Shown in pieces: positions 12,880 through 64,000 of a stretch of DNA of 64,000 nucleotides. Origin of the DNA: Sinohyriopsis cumingii. Lineage: Eukaryota > Mollusca > Bivalvia > Unionida > Unionidae. The position numbers and the translations under genes are program-made. The notes beneath the pieces were generated by a model, which was not told where the DNA came from, made no database searches, and was given only the letters and a program-made list of their open reading frames with translations. The stretch covers positions 13,021,220 to 13,085,219 of the forward strand of contig CM068839.1 of the NCBI GenBank assembly GCA_028554795.2, given 5' to 3'. Within the stretch, counting starts at the first letter, position 1. Each line of letters begins with the position of its first letter.

Positions 12880-12975
12880 TAATAATAATAATGAGGACTT
12901 TGTATAGTGCCTAATCTTTAGAAGCTCTAAGTGCTGTACAACATTAGACAACACCTATAACATAAAAAATATATA
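12880..12975. repeat. dispersed-repeat tail with (AAT)n
   Basis: A short AAT run is followed by GAGGACTTTGTATAGTGCCT and CTCTAAGTGCTGTACAACAT. The two halves form an imperfect hairpin of the TATATAGCGC...GCGCTTTACA type seen at the ends of many dispersed repeats. The element class is not determined. Confidence 0.45.
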
Positions 12976-14125
12976 ATGATATGATTACAAAAAACATACA
13001 CCATGAAATTAGAAAACATAAAAACATGCTGAAAATATTTAAGGTAGGAAACATTATTAGGTCTTTAAGTTTTTTCTTAATAATAAATTAATAAATAATA
13101 AATAATTAGGTCTTTAAGTTTGTTCTTCATAATAAATAAATAAAAATAAAAAATAAATCTGTGCAGTTTACATTTTGATGGCTAGATATCTTGCTGACTG
13201 TGCCTATCATTATCTATTAAAAAGAATAGAATTTCCAAATGGCCGTAATCATTTGCTATGGTCAGTATGATCATTGCAATGCCATTTAAGAGAAATAAAT
13301 GCCACGTGAGTTCATAAACAAATACACCAGTATATATTGAAATTTAATACATATTTCAGTTAGTGTTAGGCAAAAATAGATGAAATGATATTCTGTTTCC
13401 ATAATATTGAGTTGATTGGATGGACAGATTGTACCTTCAGACTGAATTTTGTTAAAACATGATGAATTCACAAATACATCTACTGTCTCATTCTTAATTT
13501 ACAAAATACATTCATATAAATAAGCTTGTCAAAAGAAAATAAATATTCTTCAAAATATAAATTCTATCAATTATCTATTGTATATGAACCCACATGTCAG
13601 GAAATATTTTACTCTTTTCACTGAGACAATATTAAATCAATATATTTTTTCTGTATGATATGGAAAAAAGTGGCTGAGTAATTGGTTGTTTAACAACATC
13701 AGCAAGAAATTTTCAGTGTAACTGAATATTTATAAAGTTGCATCTCTACAGTGTACATGCATTATCTGTAAATATGTTTTGTACTTTGTAGCTAGCAGCA
13801 TGTATTGCTGAAATAAATGTATTATTTAAAAAATTTGTATTTTTATGTTCTTTGTAGCAGACTAAATTTAGCAACCATAACAAATATTTGTCTTGAAAAT
13901 ATGAATCATTTTTACATTTTCAATCACTAAATGGAAGAAACAAACTGTCAACATATTTCAGCCATGAAATTTGTCTCTGATTTCTGGCACATGTTCCAAA
14001 ATTTGTCATTGGATCTTGATATCTGCTACAACATCTCTCACTGGTTCTTTATGTGTGTAACAGTCTGTCATTGGCTGGTGAGACCTAAAGAGCTGTCATT
14101 GGCTCAGAGTTTTTAATGAAGTCTC

Positions 14126-52781
<38,656 letters not shown>

Positions 52782-52983
52782 CTGAACAGAACAAATAATA
52801 AAGTCAGTATTAAAAATCTGTTCTCACCAAGGAAGTCAGCAGAGAAAAGACAAGAACTATATCACTACAATCAGTTTAAACCCTTACAATTATCTGAACT
52901 TTTTATTCTTAATCTACCCACCCACCCATACATTCACACATACACACTCTCCCCCCTTCTTCCATCACTTGTCTGCATTTAAA

Positions 52984-53284
52984 ACTTGCATACCTGCCAT
53001 AACATGGTCTCATGCTAAAAACATGCATACCTGCCATAACATGGTCTCATGCTAAAAACTTGCATACCTGCCATAACATGGTCTCATGCTAAAAACTTGC
53101 ATACCTGCCATAACATGGTCTCATGCTAAAAACTTGCATACCTGCCATAACATGGTCTCATGCTAAAAACATGCATACCTGCCATAACATGGTCTCATGC
53201 TAAAAACTTGCATACCTGCCATAACATGGTCTCATGCAAAAAACTTGCATACCTGCCATAACATGGTCTCATGCTAAAAACATG
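52984..53284. repeat. 37-bp minisatellite, 8 copies
   Basis: The unit reads CATACCTGCCATAACATGGT then CTCATGCTAAAAACTTG. Copies are nearly identical. Confidence 0.97.
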
Positions 53285-56200
53285 GTTTATTTTACTCCCA
53301 AACCCTGCAACATGGTCATGTTTTGAAAAACACAATTTTCAGTAATCTTCAAAATACAAAAAAAAAGAAAAACTTCATTATATGCACACAAAATGTTGCC
53401 TGTATAGACAGTAACTATTCTGATATAAAACTAGCCATTCAGCAGTTTAAATAGTGGCAAACAAAAGGCAAAGAGGTCAGGTATATTACTTAATTGGCTG
53501 ACAAAGCTAGTGTGATGTGTTCAGTATTTTGAAGACTGCAGATGGTGAACCCATTATATGTGCTAGTTGGCATAGGTAAAGTTCACAAAGTGGAACAACT
53601 CATTATAGATAAATCAAAGAGATAATAGATGTATGCTGAATAACAATAGTTATTACCTATCATTGCCTTATATAAAAATATTTAAGCCATCTGTATTAAA
53701 GATTATTTACTGGCAAGTTTGTGAACAGTTGAAGTCAGATTTTACTCCATATATAAAATGCAAAGCGTGATTATTTCAAATGTTGGAATAGTGTTCAAGT
53801 GCCATTCATATTTTAAGGTGATTCAGGAAGCAATTAGCTATCAGCAAAGCAATAAAAGCCCAGCATAAATAATTTTCAGAACTCCTGGTTGACAGAGTTT
53901 TACTCAGTGACACACACCTGCTTATGGGGGAGGGGGCAGCATTTAATTCTTGGCACATGTTGCAAACAACTTGTCGGCATATGTCATTACTGTGTGTATG
54001 ATGTCGGTTGAAACAGGAGCGCTACCTGTATGTAACATATCTGACACACTGATTTGAACATTCAGATCTATTCTCTTATTATTTTTTGTTATCTTAATTT
54101 TGTTAATTGACCTATGCTTTTCATTATGATTTTAGTCATTTAGCCATGAAATAGATTGCTTGAAAGACAATAATAAGCACACACTCATGTTTACACTTTG
54201 ATTTGTGTTGATAATGTTTTAACACATGTACTCAACAGTAGTGATGTTATCATTGGCTCCCAAAATTTCCTATACATGTATTTTTCTCATATACAAAAAA
54301 ATTCTTTATTAAAACTACCAAAACATACTTAAAATTTTTTTCTCACCATTTTGGGGAAAGATCACATATGAATTCTAATATAAGATAAATGTGGCATAAC
54401 TCCTGAAATTTCACATACATGTATTTTCTCATACATGAAAAAACATTTTTTCTTCTTAAAAGTATGAAAAATAATGTGTAAAAAGTTTATTCAGGGATCA
54501 TGCTGAGCTTTGCCAATGTCACAAATTGTAATTTTTTTCCTTATTGGCAACAAAATATACCATCTGGCAATTATTTTTTTTTGTGCAACATTGTTGGCTA
54601 TTTAAACTTGTATCTTGGGTATGGAGTGGAGAAATTCAGAGGCACCATTGTTACATAAACAAATGCTTTGTACCTATCAACAAACCATCTTAGTAGTGTA
54701 TTATTATATCATAATCCACTTATGCTAATATCTGGCCTGAGTACTTTATGATGTGATACACTCCAATAGTCATGATACTGTGTCTGGCTACAAATGACCA
54801 ACCTTTGAGGGTAGGAATAGTAACTGCTACAATCAACCAAATGACAGTGAATTCCTTTTTGTAAATGTACCCAGAAAAAGTAGTTCTGCTGAACTTCATA
54901 GAAAACCGATTGCCTTTGAAGCACCAATCATTCTGTAAAAATACTAAGCAAAGGAAAACAAATCAGTCTCAGTCAATGTTCTACAATTATTTGAAGATTC
55001 CACCACAGTAAGAAATGGCCATTTGTTTGGTCCTTGTCTTTTAGTGGTGACTTCAATAACACATGCACCCTTCATCAAAGAAAGCTGACTCCAGTCTTCA
55101 ATAAAAGCAAAGAACCTTTCATCAAAGGAAGTCAGCACAAAATTTAAATAAAAGCAATGGAATCTGATGGATTCTTGCATTTTCCAAAGTGACTGGAACA
55201 TGTTTATTGTATTGTAAAACTTTCCTTTTTCCAGGTAAAAGTTTATGCTTATGATTGCAACCAACAGTGGCATACATGCAAATTAAATTTCCAATCTTTT
55301 AAAACCATAGATATCTTTCCAGCAACTTAACTAAAGATTGGGTATCTTGCAAAGATGTTTGTTAAACTTTTAATTTGTTCATCTTTTTATTTCATTACGA
55401 ATATAAGCCTCATCCCTTGGGTAGCCTTGAGAAAATGATAGCCGTCTCCAGCTGACCTAAATCTAGGCCAGTTAAAGTGCATGTACATATGTAGCATGTA
55501 AACAACTACAACCATGTACTACTTGTGACAATAATATAGTGAATTGTTCAGTTTCAATTTGATATAGATAAAAAAGGACTATCATTTTTTATATATGGTA
55601 TCTGTGTTTTCTAATGGGATGTGACTGATGCATGAATTTTACAACATGTGATTTATACTTGAATTCATGGATTTTTTAATATACATGTACACTACTTCAT
55701 GGATTATGGATTGTAATACACAAATAACTTGTCTTGTATTTCAGACTAATTTGTCTTCATTTTACAAAAGCATGTATTTTTGTGGCCGTTTTTATTACCC
55801 GCCCCCCCCATTTCTTTGTTACATGCATCATTTTCTTGACTAACTGACTTGGTTGGTCATCACATAGTTCAGACTATAACACAGTCAGGTTCTATGGACC
55901 TGAACTTCTTTGTTATAGTGGGGTCACACTGTACTAAGTCTACCAATGATTTGTTTCTTTGCAAGTGTATTTAATGCTTTGAACAAGAGAGACAAAATTA
56001 TTTTCAGGTTTAAATTTCCAATTATTTTCTATAGGTTTAATGAAAAGTAAACTTATTCTCAATTGGATGACTTTGCTTTTTTTGGTCACATGCACTGGTC
56101 TCCCTCAAAGCACACCTTTTGAGTCTCAAAAAGCACTCAAACACTGTCTGGTAATATGGCAGGTATGAAATGGAAACCTTCACTGTCATCTATTCATCCT

Positions 56201-59200
56201 CGCAAAACAACAAACCAAATATGACCACCTTCCATCAGTCAGTGTAGATAGAGTTAAGTTTACAAGGATGATTCCATAATACCTATGATAATGTGAAAAT
56301 GTGACTTTGGACTTCAAACCCCCTCCTCCCCCTGGTGGTGCATTCTGAAACCATTGCCATTTAATCAATGAGAATAGACTGATTTATGGGAGAGACTTTC
56401 AATGAAGATGATGATGAATTATCTCCATGATAAATATAAAATATGATTACCCTCCCTTAGATTGTGTAAATGGTCAGTTCAGGTCAACAGGTCAAATGAG
56501 TGATAAATGGAAGGACATAATATAACTGCAACAAGTGTGGACATAATAGATTGAACATTTTTTGTTATTTCTCATACAATTCTTCTTTCCAATTAATTTA
56601 AACTTATTTCAAACACAAAAATCTGATTCCTTGCTGCATTTGCATTCCCAGGTGGGTCATTTTAAGCAAGCAGTTCTTAAATGTTTTTTGGGGGATGGAG
56701 TGTGGGTCACATTGCAATTACAGTGAAGCCCCTCAAAACAGAACTTAATACCAGGATCCACTCAAGATTGAAAATTTTCTGAGCTAAAGGTTTTCTTTCT
56801 TCGATGGCATATTTTTTTGGTCTCCAGTACACTAAAATTCTTCTACTCCAAAAACTAAACAAATTTCCAAGACCCACATTTCAATTTTAGACTGGAAAAA
56901 AAACTCAATAAAAGGAAAACTCCACTTAAGCATGGAAGTATAGTCATGGATCGAGTAAAACACAGCTGACACCTGTTGATCCAGATTATTTATATAATTA
57001 GCAAATACTGCAGTAGGCTTGTCAGTGAGCCTGTCTAATGATCCAGAAATATCCAAAAGGCATGCAACTTAAAAACAATACTTTTTATGCACATGACACA
57101 TATTAGGGCTGATATACAATAGGCTACTTGAAAGTCCCTGCCAAGTAAATAATGGCTAACTTTGATGGTAAATTGTTAATAACTAAATGATTGTAGATAA
57201 GCCAATTAAGAAGGATTATGTTGATCTGTTTATTATTGAATCATGAATGATGATCTTCATTTGTATTAATAATCATTAGTATGTTTGTATCTTTTTAAAA
57301 TAATTAGCCAGAGTTTAATAACCAGGCCTGTCATCTTGCTTTTAAAGCTTTGCAAATGGAGACTGACACAAAAGTATTCTAAACAAGTCAGATTTGCTAT
57401 ACTGATTTTCAAAATAGAAAACTCATGAAATATGTCATGTATTCAAGTAACCATGACTGTCATTTGTTTTTACACATGTCAAGATGTCAGAATGACTGGC
57501 TGAGTCAAAGTCCTTTTCCTTTTAAACACATGCACATGAAATTCTGTCACTCAAATCACATGAAAAACATTACAGTTTGGGTTTTACAAAATTAAGATGT
57601 TGTGGTCTTAAAAATGAAGGCTGTTATCAATGATGATGCGCTTATACATCAACTTATAGATACTTTTTTTTTTACATCTTCAATACTCTCAGTAAGCACA
57701 ATCTGTTTCAAAACCAAAAATTAAATTTGGTCCCAAGGGTTTTCAGTTTTGAGTTGTTTCACTGTATAAAAAATTAAACTTCCAAAGTATGGCCTCACTT
57801 TACATTTAAACAGGTAAACTGAGACTTTAGGAGAGGAATTTTCAAATTTGATGAATACACTACAGTCAAAGCTGTATTAATCAATTATAATCTCATTTTT
57901 AACCTAATTCTGACAAAGGTAAAAATAAAGTGTCAGCTCTCTTCATTCAAAATCTTCTTTAAAAGTTTGAAAAATGTCCTTCAAAAGGTTAGCCCTTTAA
58001 CAAGAAGTGTTTATATAAATTGTCCAAACAGTTAACATAAAGCAGAGATTATAACTTTAATTGCTTTGAATATGACCTCCAAAAGGCCATAACCCATTTG
58101 TGAAGGTGTCACATGCAAATTTAAAGCCAAATAAATATATTGTAAAAATAATGTACTGTAATAAGCCTCACCTTGTAAAAGGCAAGAGGTGGGCTTCTAA
58201 TTGGACAAGGCTTTCTTAAATAAAAATGGAACAAGTTCTGTGAAAGTGGTGCATGGGTTTATCACCCAAACATGGGCTTCTCATTGCAACATATGGTATG
58301 TATAGTTGTATTACCTACCTATATAGCTAAGTGTACTTCACCAAAGTTATGCTATAATGAACTGCATGAAACTGAAATAATTAGAGTTGTGGCCATCCAA
58401 TGGTCTTTGAGAAGTTGCAAGCCATGCAGAATGAAATAAAATCCATTAGAAACATATGTTATTAAATCTTAATGTCATTACACATCAATAATGACTGGCT
58501 ATTGATAATTAGTCAAAATTTATCAACAATTTATGCGCCTGAACAGCCGATTACATCTCATTTCTATGTAAAAATAGAGAATCTCAACAAAATGGATATC
58601 TGAAAAATGAATAAGGTCCAGAGGGATTTTCTGGTCTTTGAGAGGTTTAACTGTATGATGAAAAGCATCTGAAAGACCTGGATCTGCTGTTGGATTAATG
58701 TGGAGGCAATTCAGAGTCCATGCTGTAATGCAAACACTGATATGATCTGGTTTCTACTGACCAGGGTCTAGATTATAAAATTGAAAATATATGTGTAGGG
58801 AGCAGAATAGACAATGATATATCAGTACATTTTGTAATGCCACATCTTTCTGGGTCTATGCTCTTGGTGTAGTAGAAAGAAGTCTAGACATTGATATATT
58901 GTTGGCACATTAGCAGTTAATCACATGCTATACATGAGCAAATAAAATTATGTATATATTACATGCGTTAAAGTTATATTGCAAGAGAGAGAAATACATG
59001 CATACCCATATGTATATGTATATACATATGCCATTTACTGATATCAATAAAGGATTGTGCAGAATGCATGACAAACATCCACTTTTGCTCTTAAGTTATT
59101 GTTTATATTCAGCAAGGATAAAATAACTGTCCTGAAAAATATGTGAAAGATTCAATTACTATGAAATCATCCATCTACAAACTACATAGAACATGGCCAT

Positions 59201-59570
59201 CAGTTCTCTTTAAATAGAAAATGCAGCTTTAATTAATCCCATAGTTTAAGAAAGAATAAAAATAAAGTATAAAAAAGCAATACATTAAGATAACATATAA
59301 AATTGATTTTAAATGTGAATTTCTGTAATTGGTTGATGCATATTGGTTGCCAAACTGCAAACAGGACATACTCATCCATAACGATTTTCCACTGCATATG
59401 GCATTTCAAAATCTACACTATTATTTCAACTTAGGATTCATGTAAAACTTGTAGACCATGAGCTCTTGGTAGCGTATGTGATTGAGATCTGGTTTTATGC
59501 TATGCTCATTGTGATTGGTGCATGTTATAATAGAATAAATATGGTAACCTAGGGACAGAAAATATCTGAA
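53285..59570. other. 6.3 kb without recognisable gene
   Basis: Probably an intron or 5' flank of the CAP-Gly gene. Small fragments resemble element ends, for example TTATAGTGGGGTCACACTGT near 55915 and CAGTGAAGCCCCTCAAAACA near 56720, but neither has a partner. Minus-strand frames at 54709-54927 and 54944-55273 resemble nothing I know. Confidence 0.5.
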
Positions 59571-59789
59571 CCACCTGCAATTAAGACTTGTGTTGCTTAC
59601 TTAGCTTGAAATTAAGACTTGTGTTACTTACCTTGCAATTAAGACCTGTGTTATTTACTTACCTGCAATTAAGACTTGTGTTACTTACCTTGCAACTAAG
59701 ACCTGTGTTGTAACCTTGCAATTAAGACTTGTGTTACTTACTTAGCTTGCAATTAAGACTTGTGTTACTTACTTAGCTTGCAATTAAGA
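59571..59789. repeat. ~31-bp minisatellite, left part
   Basis: About 7 copies of CTTGCAATTAAGACTTGTGT then TACTTACTTAG. The array resumes at 63929 on the other side of the LINE. Confidence 0.93.
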
Positions 59790-60699
59790 TGTGTTGGGGT
59801 ATGGGGGCTCTGGATAGAGGTAATACCTTTGCTGTCTGGCAGCTGTACTCTCTGACTGGACAGACGTGCTGGCCCTCATCCATCTCCCAAATCTCTCATA
59901 TCTGCCTCCAAGAAGGAATCATTCCCGGCATACCCCGGTACACCGCTTCAGCTGGCAGGCCAAATGAAATTGAGGGGGTGATGTTAACACTGCATCACTA
60001 GGCAAATGAACTTCTACAGTAAAGTCACCGGCTAGGATGGAAGGTCTCTACAGATCTATGGCCAAGAGTTCGGGACCAGGGTGCACCATATGTATTAGTG
60101 GATTCGGCTGTGACTGACCAGCTATGGTTTGAAATAGCAGGGAAGGCAGATCTCTTCAGCCATGGTTGGCCATCTGCCTAGGAGAGGGAAATTCCGATAT
60201 AAAACCTGTGGCCTGCGGACCTCGCTGCCACTGTCCTGGCTTGCTGGGCCATGGCAGATGAACCCCAGGTTTAAAGGGTGGGGCCAGTTTGCTCAAGCTG
60301 CACTTCACGTAAAAGCTCCATTGAGCAGGCATAAAGAAACTGTCTACTGTTTACATCTACCCCTATATCTATACGATTCTATCAAGTCCTGCAGCAATGG
60401 GAAAGGGGAAAAACGGCAGGTGAAAGATGTCACTGGAAGCTGCAGTCCCAATCCTACATGCAGGCGACTCAGGCCTTTTCCCATGTGATGTTGACCTGGA
60501 GATGACACCATCACCCAGTAGCAGCCTGAGTGACCAAGCAACCTTTTCTAGGGACAACACTGCTTGCTCTACATGGAGATGTGCCTAGAAAAGGTGGCAT
60601 AACCAAAGCTTGTCTCCTTACCCCACCCAGTTGGCCTGCTGCAGCCAATGAGCATCTTCCAACACAGTCGAAACATAACAGAAAAACAAAGCATGCCCC

Positions 60700-61666
60700 A
60701 CCTGCCTTACATCATGAGAAAAGACTAAAACTGACTTGTTGGAACATCAGAACAATGCTAGGCTCAACCGACAGCAACAGACCAGAACTACACTCTGCCT
60801 TAACTGCATACAAACTCTCTCGCCTTGATGTTGACATTGCTGTACTTAGCAAAGTCTGCCTTTCAGAGGAAAAAGGAAGTTTGTGAGAACTCGGTGCTGG
60901 ATACACCCTGTACTGGTCAGGAGAACCAAAGACTGAAAAATTACTTTCAGGAATTGGTTTTATGGTCAAACACTCAATTGCCACCAAGTTAACAAACCTT
61001 CCCACTGGTCACACTGACCGCATTATGTCCATGCATCTCCCATTAAGAAACCAACAACACAACACACTCTTCAGTGTATATGCTTCAACACTACAGGCAG
61101 ATCCTTCTGAAAAGGATAAATTAGATGCTGACCTGTGCAGACTTCTCAAGAGTTTCCCAGAGAGTGACAAAATAATCATCCTCAGAGATTTCAATGCCAG
61201 AGTGGGCCAAGACTCAGAAGCATGGAAAGCCATTCTTGGGAAACAAGGTGTGGGTGGCTGCAATGACAATGGGTGTCTGCTTCTTGAATTTTGCACAGAA
61301 TTACAGCTCACCATAACAAATACCATATTCCAGCAGAAAGACAGCCTGAAAATGACCTGGATGCATACTAGATCATAACAATGGCACCTAATCAATTATA
61401 TCATAGTATGCCAGAGGGACTTAAAAGATGTCCTTCATACCAGAGTGGTGTCCAGTGTAGAGTGCCACACAGATCATCATCTTGTCCAATGCAAGCTAGT
61501 CTTCCACTTCTATCCCATGCCCAAACAACAAGGAGGCACCCCAAGAAGGAAGCTCCAGGTCCAAAACCTGTTGTCTGCAGACATCAAGGCAGATTTTCAA
61601 GACAGCCTGCAGTACAGACTTGAAGAACCTAATTTTCTGCCAGATCTGCCTCCAGAAGAGATGTAG
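60700..61666 (+). pseudogene. LINE APE-type endonuclease domain
   Basis: Motifs in order: LTCWNIRTMLGSTDSNRPEL, VDIAVLSKVCLSEE, GYTLYWSGEPKTE, RIMSMHLPL, IIILRDFNARVGQDSEAWKA, GCNDNGCLLLEF, TWMH, then in a shifted frame QRDLKDVLHTRV and ECHTDHHLVQCKL. The family's catalytic Glu (LSEVR or LSETR) is Lys here, and GDFN reads RDFN. The TDHxLV Asp-His pair is intact. At least one stop (near 60886) and one frameshift (near 61370) break it, so it is inactive. Confidence 0.87.
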
Positions 61667-63560
61667 AATCACATCAAGGCTGCCATTCTGCAGACCTCAA
61701 AGAAATTCCTGGATTCATCACTAAGAAAAACAAAGACTGGTTTGATGAAAACAACCAAGAAACCCAAGAACTGCTTGCCAAAAAGAGATCAGCGTACCAA
61801 GCCCACCTCACTCAACCATCCTGTCCACAGAAGAAAGCAGCCTTTTACCTTATCTGCAGCTCCCTCCAGTGCAGGTTCCAAGACATACAAAATGAATGGT
61901 GGACAAAGCTTGCAGAAAGAACCTAGCTGTACGCTGACACTGGTGACTACAAGGGGTTCTATGAAGCGTTGAAAGCAGTGTATGGTCCTTCCTTCCAAAT
62001 ACAGAGCCCCCAGCGAAGTACAGATAGCCAAGAGCTACTCACTGACAGGGAACCTATCCTGATCCACTGGTCAGAGCAGTTCCACATGCTCTTCAGCACT
62101 AGCCGACAGTCCAGGAGGCAGCTATTGACTGCATCCCACAACAGCCACCAAAGATAGAATTCAATGAGGCACCCACACTACAAGAGACTGTATAAGCCAT
62201 AGAACAGTTGAAGACTGGAAAGGCTGCAGGAAAAGATGGTATCCCACCAGAGATATGGAAGAGAGGAGGCCCAGCATTGCACACCAAACTCCATGAGTTC
62301 TTTGTTTGCTGCTGGGAGCAAGGGAAACTTTCACAATTCCTCTGAGATGCAGTCATCATCACCTTGTACAAAAACAAGGGGGAAAAGTCCGACTGCTCAA
62401 ACTACCATGGAATGGCTCTGCTCTCCATTGCAGGCAAAATCCTTGCTAGAATGTTGCTGTACACACCATTGCAGAAGAACATGTTCCGGACAGTCAATGT
62501 GGCTTCAAAGCCAACTGACATGGTGTTCATCATGAGACAGATCCAGGAAAAATGCCAAAAACAAAACAAAGAAGTGTACATCACATTTGTGGACCTAACG
62601 AAGGCATCTGACATGGTGAGCAGGACTGGACGGTTGAAAACCCTTGAAAAGGTCGGCTGTCCTCCAAAGTTTTTTACCATGGTCATCCAACTACATGAAG
62701 ACCAGCTTAGTCAGGTCAGAAACAATAACGACCAGTAACAGACCTTCCCATCATAAATGGCGTGAAACAGGGCTGCATTTTAGCCACACATTGTCCTCAG
62801 TTTTCTTCAGCATGATGCTCCAAATGAAGACGATGGCATCTATATTCAATTTTGTACTGATGGCAACCTCTTCAACTTAAGGCGACATGAGGCCTACACC
62901 AAGATCTTGGAAAAACTGATTAGAACTTCTCTTTGCAGACAACGCTGCCCTTGTTGCCGACATGGATGCTGCCTTACAGCGCATAACATTCTGCTTTGCA
63001 GAAGCTTGCCAGCTCTTTGGTCATGAGGTCAGCCTAAAGAAAACTGAGGTGCTTCACCAGCCTGCTCCGAAGGAAGAGTACCGGCCACCAAGCATCTTCA
63101 TTGACCAGACAGAGCTGAATGTAGTCCACCAGTTCACCTACCTGGGCTATGTGATCTCTTCTGATGCCAAGATCAACAAAGATATAGACAACAGACTGGC
63201 CAAGGCAAACAGCACCTTCAACAGACTCTATAAACGAGTGTGGTACAATGCCAGTCTCAAGAGAGATACAAAGATCAGCATCTACAGAGCTGTCATACTG
63301 ACCACCCTCCTATATGGTGCCAAATCCTGGGTCCCCTACAGCTGCCACCTCAACTTCCTTGAATGCTTTCATCAGCGCTGCCTCTGCACCATCCTCAACA
63401 TCCACTAGAGTGACTTCATCACCAACACTTAAGTCCTCAAACAAGCAAGGATCATGAGCGTTGAGGCCATGCTTATGAAGATACACCTACACTGGGCAGG
63501 GCACGTGTCCAAGATGGAGGATCATCACCTGCCAAAGATTGCACTGTATGGTGAGCTCTC
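61660..63560 (+). pseudogene. LINE reverse transcriptase and C-terminal region
   Basis: Across several frames: FYEALKAVYGP, QLKTGKAAGKDGIPPEIWKR, LYKNKGEKSDCSNYHGMALL, VYITFVDLTKASDMVSR (first catalytic Asp), INGVKQGCILA, then LLFADNAALVADMDAAL. The family's FADD catalytic box reads FADN, so one of the two essential aspartates is lost. The thumb and end follow: VSLKKTEVLHQPAP, FTYLGYVISSDAKINKDIDN, LLYGAKSW, CLCTILNI and HWAGHVSKMEDHHLPKIALY. Stops lie near 61663, 62155 and 62197, with further frame changes after 62735. Confidence 0.87.
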
Positions 63561-63928
63561 CTGACTGGCCACCATGATAGAGGAGCACCTCAAAAGAGAT
63601 ATAAAGACTCCTTGAAAAAGACCCTCACAACCTGTGGTATCGATCACTGCCAATGGGCAACACAAGTTGCTGACCATGAAAGCTGGCGATGTACAGTTCA
63701 CCGGGCCACTGCCAATTTTGAACAAAAAAGATTGGCCAGCTTGAAGGAAAAAAATGGCAGAGAAAAAACCTGGAACCATTGACAGCACCCACCAAAACCC
63801 AGACATTCCTCTACAGCCTCTATGGATGGACATGCCTGTCACATACTGGGCTCGTCAGCCACCAGCGCACGTGCAATAGACATGGACATCCCCCTTCCTA
63901 AATCTTTGCAAGTGAACTCAAGCCAACA

Positions 63929-64000
63929 CAAGACTTGTGTTACTTACTTAGCTTGCAAATAACACTTGTGTTACTTACTATGCTTGCAATTAAGACTGGT
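63929..64000. repeat. ~31-bp minisatellite, right part
   Basis: AGACTTGTGTTACTTACTTA, GCTTGCAAATAACACTTG and further copies continue to the window edge, matching the array left of the LINE. Confidence 0.93.

Larger units (their letters stand above)
10596..14125. other. 3' flank of the CAP-Gly gene, no second gene seen
   Basis: AT-rich flank. Any 3' UTR of the minus-strand gene would lie at its right end, but I see no convincing minus-strand AATAAA close to the stop. It also holds degenerate repeats at 12030-12540 and a dispersed-repeat tail near 12880, listed separately. Confidence 0.45.
59790..63928 (+). mobile_element. RTE-like non-LTR retrotransposon, near full length, broken
   Basis: A 4.1-kb element inserted in the 31-bp array; AAGA at both junctions may be part of the target duplication. 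It has a leader (59790-60700) with a higher GC content than the surroundings, an APE endonuclease, a reverse transcriptase and a C-terminal region, in that order. It has numerous stops and frame changes. Endonuclease wording such as TCWNIRTML and GCNDNG, and the C-terminal KMEDHHLPKIALYGEL motif, resemble RTE-type elements. Clade placement is a judgement from memory. Confidence 0.88.

Noticed and set aside
54709-55273. Upstream exons of the CAP-Gly gene
   Set aside because: The frames lack convincing acceptor-donor pairs and the peptides are not coiled coil like exon A.
55800-56960. DNA transposon ends (TTATAGTGGGGTCACACTGT and CAGTGAAGCCCCTCAAAACA)
   Set aside because: Each resembles a transposon terminus, but neither has a matching inverted partner at a sensible distance.

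Overview
The window is AT-rich nuclear DNA from an animal. A mollusc (or at least a lophotrochozoan) is the best guess, because of its tRNA-derived SINE families, RTE-like and RNase H-bearing LINE remnants, a Penelope-like fragment and a very high minisatellite load. That assignment is inference from repeat style, not from a database match. By eye, tandem arrays take up roughly a quarter of the window.

One host gene is supported, on the minus strand. Ten exons with matching splice phases run from 52781 (5'-most exon seen) down to a stop codon at 14126. They encode at least about 516 residues: coiled-coil segments (exons A to E), a Ser/Pro-rich and basic low-complexity middle (exons F and G), and a C-terminal divergent CAP-Gly domain (end of G through J). 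I read it as a microtubule- or centrosome-associated CAP-Gly coiled-coil protein. I cannot name an ortholog, and the true 5' end lies upstream of 52781, possibly outside the window.

Layout. 1-3823: 79-bp minisatellite with higher-order structure, interrupted by a SINE. 4374-4966: 39-bp array abutting the 3' end of an RNase H-bearing LINE. 6535-7060: Penelope-like endonuclease remnant. 7.7-14.1 kb: 3' flank of the gene, with small arrays, a SINE, a hAT-like MITE with 8-bp target duplication, and one copy of a TIR element family (called TIR-A here). 14.1-52.8 kb: the CAP-Gly gene, whose introns hold most of the arrays (unit sizes 21 to 109 bp), further TIR-A copies, SINEs, LINE fragments, a solo zinc-knuckle ORF1/gag-like remnant, a 2.1-kb TIR element, and two copies of a 650-bp TIR element. 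53.3-59.6 kb: no recognisable gene. 59.8-63.9 kb: a broken, nearly full-length RTE-like LINE inside a short minisatellite.

Most long open frames here are artefacts of tandem repeats whose unit length is a multiple of three (21, 36, 39, 42, 48 bp). The less ordinary observations are a dispersed TIR family that may have given rise to one of the minisatellites, a splice donor triplicated in frame as 18-bp units, a microsatellite that forms the acceptor tract of an exon, a TIR element carrying promoter-plus-start-codon-like sequence, and the repeated finding of mobile elements inside tandem arrays.
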